Positions 1 through 5,386 of a stretch of DNA of 5,386 nucleotides are shown here, piece by piece. The notes below the pieces were generated by a model, which saw nothing but the letters and a program-made list of their open reading frames with translations, made no database searches and was not told the DNA's origin. The first letter of the stretch is position 1, and each line of letters starts with the position of its first letter. Origin of the DNA: an uncultured Eubacteriales bacterium (GTDB lineage: Bacteria; Bacillota_A; Clostridia; Christensenellales; Aristaeellaceae); NCBI GenBank assembly GCA_900321945.1, contig ONXY01000071.1, positions 1-5,386 of the forward strand. The letters are read 5' to 3'. Made by a program: the position numbers and the translations under genes.

Positions 1-265
1 AGGATCCGGCCTTTTTCGCGGGCCGCGCGGGAACCGTCTCATCCTTCCGCGCCGGAACTCCGTGCCTGTCCAGATATTCCAGAAACTCGAGCGTTTCCTC
101 CTCCGGAGTTTTTTCCGGGACCGGCTCCGCCCGGCTGACCGGAGGAGCCGGCCGGCTCCTTTGGACGGTTTCCTTTTCGGGTGCCGGCTTTTCCGGCGTC
201 AGGAGACTTTTCCTTCTGTCCCGTTCCGCCTCGCGCTTCTGTTTCGCGTTCGTTCTGGCTTTCAT
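1..265 (-). CDS. Unidentified charged, proline-rich protein, N-terminal part (runs off left edge)
   Basis: An open frame of 88 codons starts at an ATG at 263-265 and reaches the window edge without a stop. A GGAGG core at 273-277 lies 7 bases before the ATG, and the start is only 31 bases after the stop of the S66 peptidase gene, so it is probably the next gene of the same operon. The N-terminus is strongly basic and helix-prone (MKARTNAKQKREAERDRRK). Residues about 22-53 are rich in Pro, Glu and Lys, with three PEK repeats (TPEK 23-26, APEK 28-31, VPEK 49-52), and look disordered. Residues 55-71 (many Glu, Leu, then a DRHGVP turn) could be a short amphipathic helix starting a folded part. 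There is no signal peptide or membrane segment, so a cytoplasmic protein, perhaps nucleic-acid binding, is possible, but that is a guess. I do not recognise the family; the diagnostic domain is probably beyond the edge. Confidence 0.68.
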   Translation of the reverse strand, partial: MKARTNAKQKREAERDRRKSLLTPEKPAPEKETVQRSRPAPPVSRAEPVPEKTPEEETLEFLEYLDRHGVPARKDETVPARPAKKAGS

Positions 266-296
266 CTTCACCCCTCCCCCGTCGGCGCGGAGCGGG

Positions 297-1325
297 TCAT
301 TCCGCGAAAAGAATGCGCTGTTTCTCCGCGTCGACGGCGGCTTCGACACCGAAGGGCAGAATGCAGCGCGGCGCCGCGTGGCCGACGCTGAGATTGCATA
401 CGACGGGAAGATCCGGCCGGCCGATGACCTCCTTCAGCAGCCGCTTATACTCCTCCTCGTACGTCCCGTCCATCGGTTTCCCGGCCAGAACGCCGGATAC
501 CGCGTCGAACACGCCTTTTTCCTTCAGACAGATCAGCGCCTGCCGGTATTTCTCCGGCGAGGGCTTTTCCTCGCTGCTCTCCAGCAGCAGAATCCGTCCC
601 TCCCATTCCTCCGCCGCCGGGAACAGCCGGTACTTTTCGCACAGCGCCGGCATATCCGCGTAGCGTTCCCTGTTGAACATGTCGTACAGGGTGTCGACGC
701 ATCCGCCGAGGATTTTTCCGGAGAACACGGGGCTGCCCTGGAGCAGCTCGAACCCGCCGTTCGGATGGGATACCCGCTCCGTGCCCGCCTGATCCGGCGT
801 GAAACATGTTCTTTCCTCGTACCAGGTATCGCTGGGCGTCACTTCCCGGATCCGTCCCGTGGAAATCAGTTCCTCGAAATACTTCCTCGTATAGGGAAGC
901 ATCTCGGGAGCCAGCTCGCACACGTCCGGGAGAAAGGCCTGCCCGTAGAAGGAGCGGAGCCCGGCCCGGTGCAGCATGAAATGATTGACCGTCGTGTCGG
1001 AAAAGCCGAGAAAGATCTTGTCCGACGCCGCTTCGGCCAGCTCGTTGTGATCGAACAGGTACGGGAGCAGGCGGTAGGTGTCGTCCCCGCCGATGGCGCA
1101 CAGGATCATGTCGATCTCCGGATCCCGGAACGCCGCGAGCAGATCCTCCGCCCTTTTCTCCGGATGCGCCGCCGTATATTCGATGCCCTTCAGCGCGTGG
1201 GGCATGAAGCGGACTTTCAGGCCGTACGCCTCCAGCCTCCGGATTCCGATCTCCGTCTCAAACCGTACGAAAGGCTCCCCCGCGATGCCGCTCGACAGGC
1301 TGACGATGCCGATTGTTCTGACCAT
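297..1325 (-). CDS. S66 family serine peptidase (LD-carboxypeptidase / MccF-like)
   Basis: This 342-residue protein is a full-length member of peptidase family S66. Known members are LdcA, which trims the terminal D-alanine from muropeptide tetrapeptides during murein recycling, and MccF, which inactivates microcin C-type compounds by cleaving the peptide-nucleotide link. The Ser-Glu-His triad can be placed: Ser109 in GFSDTT (the GYSD nucleophile motif), Glu249 in ILLLESSEE and His316 in VGHAAPRCILPFG. The N-terminal half carries IGGDDTYRLLPYL (78-90), the stretch preceding the nucleophile in this family. Length matches the 300-350 residues usual for S66. There is no signal peptide, so it should act in the cytoplasm, as both characterised types do. 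The ATG is supported by GGAGG at 1334-1338, 8 bases upstream. The gene follows the GH2 gene by 51 bases. The substrate cannot be decided from sequence; the long GFSDTT...GQAFLPDVCE section suggests the broad MccF-like branch, with moderate certainty. Confidence 0.93.
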   Translation of the reverse strand: MVRTIGIVSLSSGIAGEPFVRFETEIGIRRLEAYGLKVRFMPHALKGIEYTAAHPEKRAEDLLAAFRDPEIDMILCAIGGDDTYRLLPYLFDHNELAEAASDKIFLGFSDTTVNHFMLHRAGLRSFYGQAFLPDVCELAPEMLPYTRKYFEELISTGRIREVTPSDTWYEERTCFTPDQAGTERVSHPNGGFELLQGSPVFSGKILGGCVDTLYDMFNRERYADMPALCEKYRLFPAAEEWEGRILLLESSEEKPSPEKYRQALICLKEKGVFDAVSGVLAGKPMDGTYEEEYKRLLKEVIGRPDLPVVCNLSVGHAAPRCILPFGVEAAVDAEKQRILFAE

Positions 1326-1376
1326 TTTTCCTTCCTCCGTTCTCCCTTCCGGGTCCCTGTCCGCGGAAAAACGTTC

Positions 1377-3854
1377 TCACGGATCCGGGCTCCGGACCGC
1401 GGACAGCCCCTCCGTCTCCGCGTCCGGCAGGCCCTCCGCGGAAACGCGGAGCCGGAACGGTCCGGCCTCGTATCCGGAGCGGAGCGCCGCCGCCGCGCGG
1501 CCTCTGTACGTCGTCGTACGGGAATCCGTGTAATTCTCGTCCGTTACGGGGTTCGCCGATCCGAAAGCGGCCAGTTCCGCGCTGCCGGAAACCTCGGCTT
1601 TCAGGGAAACCGGTACGCCCGGCACCCGTACGCCGTTCCGGTCCCGGATCTCGATCCCGACATAAATCAGGTCGTGCCCGTCCGCCTTCATAACCGTCTT
1701 TTCGGGATGCAGAACGATCTCCGCGGGTTCTCCCGCGGTCGTCAGCCGGTCCCGGCTGATTTCCTTTCCTCCGCTGTAGCCGACGGCTTCGGCGGCGCCG
1801 GGCTCGTAGACCGTCTCAAAGCGCGCGGAGCGGGGCATCGGCCTTTCCGTCCCGACCTTCTTCCGCCCGATGGAGCGCCCGTTGACAAGCACTTCAACCT
1901 CCTCCGCTCCGGAAAAGACGACCAGTTCGACGGGTTTTCCCTCGTATCCGGGATACGTCCATTCCTCCCGCGCGGCGGGAAAGCCCCACATGGTCATGAT
2001 CTCCGTTTTCCCGAAGGTGTCCGGGTGCATGGAAAAGAGCCGGGTTTCGCCGCTTCCCCAGACGACGCTTCTGTACGCCCCCTGCGGAAGCTTCTGTCCC
2101 GTGATGTCGAAGTCCGCGTCGCTGGCGGTCCGCCACGGGAAGGGCGAGGCGGTCTGCGGCATCAGCGCCCAGGGTCCCTTCCGGATCAGCGGATCGTCCG
2201 GCCCGACGTACGCCGCCTTGCCGATTCCCGCCTCGCCCAGATAGTCCCAGGCCGTCCAGGTGAAGTCGCCGATCACCCAGGGATGCGCCTCCACGAAGGG
2301 CCATCTGAATCCGATCTCCTTCGGGAAGTTTTCGGAACCCAGGATCACCCGCTCCGGGAACATTTCGTGGTCGCGCTCGTAAAGCTCCTCCATATAGTTG
2401 TACCCGACCACGTCCAGCCCGTTGGTGAAAGGCTCCGTCGCCGTCTCCCACAGGGTGGAGCCGAATCCGTTTCCGGCGTTCTGCTCCTGCCGCTGGCCTT
2501 TCGCCAGCGCGTCGTCCAGGCCGCTCCAGAGGGAGCAGATCCCGTTGCTGACGGGCCTCGTTCCGTCCAGGCGCCGGATCGTTTCCGCCAGCCGGGACGC
2601 CGCCGTGTATCCGTCCGAAAGGCCGCCGCGCTCCGGAATCTCGTTTCCCGTGGACCAGAGCAGTACCGAAGGATGCGACCGGTCCCGCTTTACGAAGGCG
2701 GTCAGATCCTCTTCCCAGTGCTCCGCGAAATGCTGGCTGTAGTCTCCCCCGCGCTTTCCCATGTTCCAGGCGTCGAACGCCTCGTCAAAGACGTACATGC
2801 CGGTCCGGTCGCACGCCTCGATCAGCGCCGCCGAGGGCGGGTTGTGCGCCGTGCGTACTGCGTTGAACCCGGCCTCCTTCAGTTTCCGGATCTTCCGCTC
2901 CTCGGCCCCGTACAGGGATACGGCGCCGAGCAGCCCGTTGTCGTGATGCAGGCATCCGCCCTTCAGCTTGACTTCCTTTCCGTTCACCCGCAGCCCCCGG
3001 ACCGCGTCCGCCGTGACCGTGCGGATGCCGAACAGGACGGAATCCCCGTCGGTTTCGCCCGTTCCGGACGGTTCGAAATGGGTCCGGTATTCGCCCAGAT
3101 TCCGGACGGCCGCCCGGACGCGGTACAGGTTCGGCTCCTCCGCGTCCCACAGTTTCGGGTTCTTCACGTTCAGCCGGATCCGGGCCGTCTCCCTTCCGCC
3201 GGCTCCGATGTAAATCACGCGGCGCGCCTTCGCGGCGGTGCCGCCCCCTTCCTCCTCCAGGAAGACGGTCACCTCCGCGAGCCGGTTCTCCGGCGAGGCG
3301 TTCTCCGTTTCCGCCTGAATCTCCAGGAAGGCGTACCCGTCCGCGATCTCCCGGGTAAAGGCGAAGATGCCGTCCGGAACGATATGCACCTTCGGACCGT
3401 GACAGAGCGTCACGCCCCGGTACAGACCGGACCCGGTATACCAGCGGGAGTTCGGCTGCATGCCGGTGTTCACGTTGACCGTGATGCGGTTTTCCTCCCC
3501 GAACGCCGCCAGGCGGGTCAGGTCGGCGTAAAACGGCGCGTACCCGTAGTGATGGCGCGCGGCCAGCGAACCGTTGATCTCCACCGCCGCGTTCATCATG
3601 ACCCCGTCGAACTTCAGCCCGACGCACCCCGTCCTCCATTCCGCGGGAATCAGGACGTTCCGGGTATAGTTCGACTCGCCGCCGGTAAAGTACCCGCTGT
3701 CCGGCCCTGCCGGCGCGTCCGGTCTTACGGGCGTCCCGATCATGCCGTCGTGCGGCAGGTTCACTTCCGTCCCCGGATCCTCTTCCAGCTGTCCGACGGA
3801 ATCCAGAAAACCCCTGCGGAAAACCCATTTTTCATCCAGCGCGGTCTGTTTCAT
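1377..3854 (-). CDS. Glycoside hydrolase family 2 enzyme, probable cytoplasmic beta-galactosidase
   Basis: This 825-residue protein has the full multidomain layout of retaining GH2 enzymes. A sugar-binding-like domain covers about residues 8-160 (NLPHDGMIG, then GVMMNAAVEING and GSGLYRGV). An immunoglobulin-like domain covers about 160-275. The TIM barrel begins near LKGGCLHHDNGLLGA (297-311) and contains RTAHNPPS (334-341) and FDEAFDAW (356-363). The acid/base is Glu405 in STGNEIPE, and the nucleophile is Glu508 in LGSENFPKE. DFTWTAWDYLGEAGIG (530-545) follows. Residues about 625-690 resemble DUF4982, and about 710-810 (GHDLIYVGIEIRDRNG to RTTTYRG) resemble the GH2 C-terminal domain 5 found in several beta-galactosidases. 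No N-x-K motif follows the barrel loops, which argues against a beta-glucuronidase. No signal peptide is present, so the substrate must be imported. AGGAGG at 3860-3865, 5 bases before the ATG, fixes the start. Exact glycoside specificity is inferred; beta-galactosidase is the best guess. Confidence 0.94.
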   Translation of the reverse strand: MKQTALDEKWVFRRGFLDSVGQLEEDPGTEVNLPHDGMIGTPVRPDAPAGPDSGYFTGGESNYTRNVLIPAEWRTGCVGLKFDGVMMNAAVEINGSLAARHHYGYAPFYADLTRLAAFGEENRITVNVNTGMQPNSRWYTGSGLYRGVTLCHGPKVHIVPDGIFAFTREIADGYAFLEIQAETENASPENRLAEVTVFLEEEGGGTAAKARRVIYIGAGGRETARIRLNVKNPKLWDAEEPNLYRVRAAVRNLGEYRTHFEPSGTGETDGDSVLFGIRTVTADAVRGLRVNGKEVKLKGGCLHHDNGLLGAVSLYGAEERKIRKLKEAGFNAVRTAHNPPSAALIEACDRTGMYVFDEAFDAWNMGKRGGDYSQHFAEHWEEDLTAFVKRDRSHPSVLLWSTGNEIPERGGLSDGYTAASRLAETIRRLDGTRPVSNGICSLWSGLDDALAKGQRQEQNAGNGFGSTLWETATEPFTNGLDVVGYNYMEELYERDHEMFPERVILGSENFPKEIGFRWPFVEAHPWVIGDFTWTAWDYLGEAGIGKAAYVGPDDPLIRKGPWALMPQTASPFPWRTASDADFDITGQKLPQGAYRSVVWGSGETRLFSMHPDTFGKTEIMTMWGFPAAREEWTYPGYEGKPVELVVFSGAEEVEVLVNGRSIGRKKVGTERPMPRSARFETVYEPGAAEAVGYSGGKEISRDRLTTAGEPAEIVLHPEKTVMKADGHDLIYVGIEIRDRNGVRVPGVPVSLKAEVSGSAELAAFGSANPVTDENYTDSRTTTYRGRAAAALRSGYEAGPFRLRVSAEGLPDAETEGLSAVRSPDP

Positions 3855-3874
3855 CTTCTCCTCCTGTTCCGTCT

Positions 3875-3891
3875 CCGCGGACGCGCCGCGG
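3875..3891 (-). other. Short GC hairpin in the spacer between the fusion gene and the GH2 gene
   Basis: The 76-base gap contains ccgcgg twice (3875-3880 and 3886-3891) separated by acgcg, forming a 6-base-pair stem with a 5-base loop. No U-run follows on the minus strand, so it should not terminate transcription; it could stabilise or process the polycistronic mRNA. The stem ends 9 bases before the GH2 AGGAGG (3860-3865). Given the base composition it may have no function. Confidence 0.25.
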
Positions 3892-3930
3892 GAAAGCGGG
3901 GGTTCCCGGGAAAACCGGCGCCGCCCCGCG

Positions 3931-5049
3931 TCACTCCCAGCTGATATGTTTCTCGGTCGTCCTCACGAAATCCGCCAGCGCCGCCGCGTCCGCCGCGCCG
4001 AACCGGTTCGGGACCGGGCTGTCGATATCCAGAACCGCCCGGATTTCCCCGTCCCCGCGGATCGGAATCACGATCTCAGAGGCCGACGCGCTGTCGCAGG
4101 CGATATGCCCGGGGAAAGCGTGCACGTCCGGAACGACCTGCATCCGGTTCTGTGCCGCGGCCGTGCCGCACACGCCCTTTCCGACCGGGATGTGAATGCA
4201 GGCGGGCTTTCCCTGAAAGGGTCCGACGACCAGCCGCCCGTCCCGGAGGAGATAGAACCCGGCCCAGTTGAGATCCGGCAGGGATTCCGCCAGCAGCGCG
4301 GAAAGATTGCTCATCGCCGCCGTATACCAGGGCTCCGCCTTCAGGATATCCTCCGCCTGGCGGAGCAGGATCTCCGTCTCCGCGCTGTCTCTCCGCGTCA
4401 GGATTTCCGGGGAGAACGGAAGGACCGTTCCCCTGTCGATCCAGTGGAGCGCCCCCGCGCACGCCGTACCGTCCGCTTTGATAAAGACCGCGCTCTCGTC
4501 CTCCATGGCGCAGACCGGCAGTTCCATGGAAATCCGCCGCAGCGTCTGCGCAAGTCCGTCTTCCTCCGTGCCGAAATGCGCCTTCACGGTCAGGTCGGCG
4601 AGCCCCAGGCCGTCGTAGGGTTCGGGGGATTCCCATACGTCGACGCACCGTTTTCCCATGTTCATGGCCCCGGCGCTCACGCCGAGGATGACCCCGCGGT
4701 TTTCCCGGATTTCGTCCGCGATCCCCTTTTCCCGGATCATCCGCATCTGATTCGTCGCATGCCCTCCCATCAGGAACACGCAGGAGGCCTCCCGGATCAT
4801 CCTCCGCGCCTCCGCCGCCTCCGTCCGGGCGTCGATCACGCCGAACCGCGCGAATCCCATCCCGCGCTCCGCGAACATGCGGTGCATCCCGGCCGCGTCT
4901 TCGTCGTTTCTCCGGCCGTCCTCCGGCCACGCGCTGACAAAGGTCAGGCTCTCCCGGTCCGTCAGTTCCGTCCTGAGCCGCTCCGCGATTCCGTCGGGAA
5001 ACCGGCGGTCCGGAAATCCGCTGAAAAAGCCCAGCATTCCGGCGTTCAT
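3931..5049 (-). CDS. Fusion of S51 peptidase-like (type 1 GATase-like) domain and free methionine-(R)-sulfoxide reductase (GAF) domain
   Basis: This 372-residue protein has two domains. Residues 1 to about 212 form a peptidase E/type 1 glutamine amidotransferase-like domain: LMGGHATNQM (93-102), nucleophile Ser125 in the elbow GVSAGAMN, His158 in VKAHFG, and AMEDESAVFI (181-190), whose Glu183 or Glu185 could complete the Ser-His-Glu triad known from aspartyl dipeptidase. Residues about 227-372 form a complete free methionine-(R)-sulfoxide reductase: NWAGFYLL (261-268), VGPFQGK, IPVGKGVCGT, GHIACDSASASEIV and VLDIDS. The three redox cysteines are Cys284, Cys294 and Cys318, with the same spacing as Cys84/94/118 recalled for the E. 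coli enzyme, and Glu325, Asp341 and Asp343 match its acidic substrate-binding residues. That domain reduces free methionine-R-sulfoxide in the cytoplasm, normally with thioredoxin. The linker is short (about 213-226) and the frame is continuous. It is probably the first gene of the operon, 76 bases before the GH2 start. The substrate of the S51-like half is unknown. Confidence 0.93.
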   Translation of the reverse strand: MNAGMLGFFSGFPDRRFPDGIAERLRTELTDRESLTFVSAWPEDGRRNDEDAAGMHRMFAERGMGFARFGVIDARTEAAEARRMIREASCVFLMGGHATNQMRMIREKGIADEIRENRGVILGVSAGAMNMGKRCVDVWESPEPYDGLGLADLTVKAHFGTEEDGLAQTLRRISMELPVCAMEDESAVFIKADGTACAGALHWIDRGTVLPFSPEILTRRDSAETEILLRQAEDILKAEPWYTAAMSNLSALLAESLPDLNWAGFYLLRDGRLVVGPFQGKPACIHIPVGKGVCGTAAAQNRMQVVPDVHAFPGHIACDSASASEIVIPIRGDGEIRAVLDIDSPVPNRFGAADAAALADFVRTTEKHISWE

Positions 5050-5058
5050 ATTCTTTCC

Positions 5059-5064
5059 CCTCCT
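5059..5064 (-). promoter_or_regulatory. Ribosome binding site deciding the start of the S51-fRMsr gene
   Basis: Read on the minus strand this is a perfect AGGAGG, 9 bases before the ATG at 5047-5049. It decides between that start and an in-frame GTG at 5212-5214, which would add 55 residues made almost only of Arg, Gly, Pro, Ala and Lys with no domain character and has no Shine-Dalgarno sequence in front of it. Starting at the ATG puts the protein directly at the first beta strand of the S51-like domain, as in relatives. Confidence 0.85.
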
Positions 5065-5068
5065 GTCT

Positions 5069-5120
5069 CCGGAGCCCGGCGCCGCCCTCCGCCCCCTCGG
5101 CGGCCGCGGCCCGGCTCCGG
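5069..5120 (-). promoter_or_regulatory. GC-rich leader hairpin just upstream of the S51-fRMsr ribosome binding site
   Basis: Perfect 8-base arms at 5069-5076 and 5113-5120 (ccggagcc / ggctccgg) enclose further complementary stretches: 5078-5080 with 5109-5111, and 5081-5086 (gccgcc) with 5099-5104 (ggcggc), leaving a 12-base loop. In the minus-strand transcript the hairpin ends only 4 bases before the AGGAGG, so it could affect translation initiation or mRNA stability. No U-run follows, so it is not a standard terminator. In sequence this GC-rich some pairing is expected by chance. I could not match the leader (5050-5271) to a known riboswitch class and found no convincing -35/-10 pair in it; the only AT-relieved patch is a short dyad, cggaattttccg, at 5182-5193. 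Confidence 0.35.
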
Positions 5121-5271
5121 CCCGGTCCTTGTCTCTTTCGGCCCGTCCTGGGCCTTTTCCTGCAGGCAGCTCCCTCCGCGGCGGAATTTTCCGGCGGTTT
5201 CTCCCGAAAAGCACGGTCCGAGCCGGGTACGTCCGGCCGTCGGAGGCCGGTCTCCCCCGGAAGGCCGGCTG

Positions 5272-5322
5272 AAAAAAGCCGCGCCGGCCCGGTTCCGTCT
5301 TTCGGAACAGGGCCGGCGCGGC
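5272..5322 (-). terminator. Strong intrinsic terminator between the ANL-like gene end and the S51-fRMsr operon
   Basis: A 13-base perfect stem (5278-5290 with 5310-5322, gccgcgccggccc / gggccggcgcggc) continues after one G/A mismatch (5291, 5309) into a 6-base stem (5292-5297 with 5303-5308, gttccg / cggaac) closed by a 5-base loop. On the minus strand a run of six U (5277-5272) follows directly, the classic form. It lies 36 bases after the stop codon at 5359-5361 and isolates the operon to its left. A second T6 on the plus strand (5330-5335), 7 bases past the stem, is the A-tract on the minus strand and could give weak termination in the other direction. Confidence 0.92.
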
Positions 5323-5358
5323 CGCCGTCTTTTTTGCGTTTCCCCGCGGCTTTCAGCC

Positions 5359-5386
5359 TCAGAGCAGATTCCGCTGGATTTTTCCG
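5359..5386 (-). CDS. C-terminal end of an upstream gene, possibly an AMP-forming acyl-CoA ligase (ANL superfamily)
   Basis: The last eight codons at the window edge read GKIQRNLL followed by TGA (5359-5361). Glycine-Lys-Ile-Gln-Arg near the C-terminus matches the A10 motif of adenylate-forming enzymes (for example TGKIQR in acyl-CoA synthetases), whose lysine contacts the acyl group and AMP during adenylation. The intrinsic terminator 36 bases downstream on the same strand supports this being a true gene end. Eight residues are too few for a firm family call, and another protein could end this way. This gene is in the preceding transcription unit, not in the S51-GH2-S66 operon. Confidence 0.45.

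Noticed and set aside
62..663. Plus-strand frames overlapping the left-edge gene and the S66 gene end
   Set aside because: They oppose genes with better start signals and, for S66, conserved catalytic motifs; composition is typical of antisense GC-rich frames.
1377..3854. Assignment of the GH2 enzyme as beta-glucuronidase
   Set aside because: The N-x-K motif that recognises the glucuronate carboxylate is not found after the barrel nucleophile, and the C-terminal domains resemble those of beta-galactosidases.
378..3944. Plus-strand open frame of 1188 codons
   Set aside because: It is in exact antisense register to two clearly conserved genes, is Arg/Pro-rich without domain motifs, and its length is explained by the absence of TTA, CTA and TCA codons in those genes.
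4076..4930. Second minus-strand frame of 284 codons inside the fusion gene, and similar frames inside the GH2 and S66 genes
   Set aside because: These are Gly/Arg/Pro-rich shadows of the real frames, without motifs or own start signals.
5050..5214. 55-residue N-terminal extension of the S51-fRMsr protein from a GTG at 5212-5214
   Set aside because: There is no ribosome binding site before the GTG, the extension is low-complexity Arg/Gly/Pro, and a perfect AGGAGG sits before the ATG at 5047-5049.
5121..5271. Sigma-A-type promoter for the operon, using GAAAAT near 5184-5192 as -10
   Set aside because: The -10 matches only four of six bases and no acceptable -35 lies 16-18 bases upstream; not supported enough to annotate.
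5298..5335. Strong plus-strand terminator using the T6 at 5330-5335
   Set aside because: The T-run is separated from the stem by 7 bases and no plus-strand gene is seen upstream, so the hairpin is assigned to the minus strand, with only weak bidirectional activity possible.

Overview
The window looks like a piece of a GC-rich Bacillota (Clostridia-type) chromosome. The evidence is consensus AGGAGG or near-consensus ribosome binding sites 5 to 9 bases before each start, strong GC bias at third codon positions, and proteins of gut/anaerobe type. This placement is an inference; there is no rRNA or other phylogenetic marker. All supported genes lie on the minus strand, so they are read from right to left.

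Layout in transcription order: (1) At the right edge are the last eight codons of an upstream gene, ending in a GKIQR motif typical of the C-terminus of AMP-forming acyl-CoA ligases. A strong intrinsic terminator follows it. (2) A GC-rich leader of about 220 bases contains a hairpin just ahead of the first ribosome binding site. (3) A 372-residue fusion joins an S51 peptidase/type 1 glutamine amidotransferase-like domain to a complete free methionine-(R)-sulfoxide reductase (GAF) domain. (4) An 825-residue cytoplasmic glycoside hydrolase family 2 enzyme follows, probably a beta-galactosidase. (5) Next is a 342-residue S66 serine peptidase (LD-carboxypeptidase/MccF-like). (6) The start of an unidentified, highly charged protein runs off the left edge.

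Genes 3 to 6 are separated by only 76, 51 and 31 bases, with no terminator between them, and each has its own good ribosome binding site. They probably form one operon starting after the terminator at about 5272-5322. The functional theme is loose: breakdown or salvage of small molecules (a beta-galactoside-like sugar, a peptide or acyl-amino-acid bond, oxidised free methionine). Two unrelated serine hydrolase families (S51 and S66), both known for cleaving small peptide or peptide-conjugate substrates, sit in the same unit as the methionine sulfoxide reductase.

The most noteworthy item is the S51-fRMsr fusion, in which both halves keep their recognisable catalytic residues. I saw no mobile element, CRISPR array, tRNA or rRNA.
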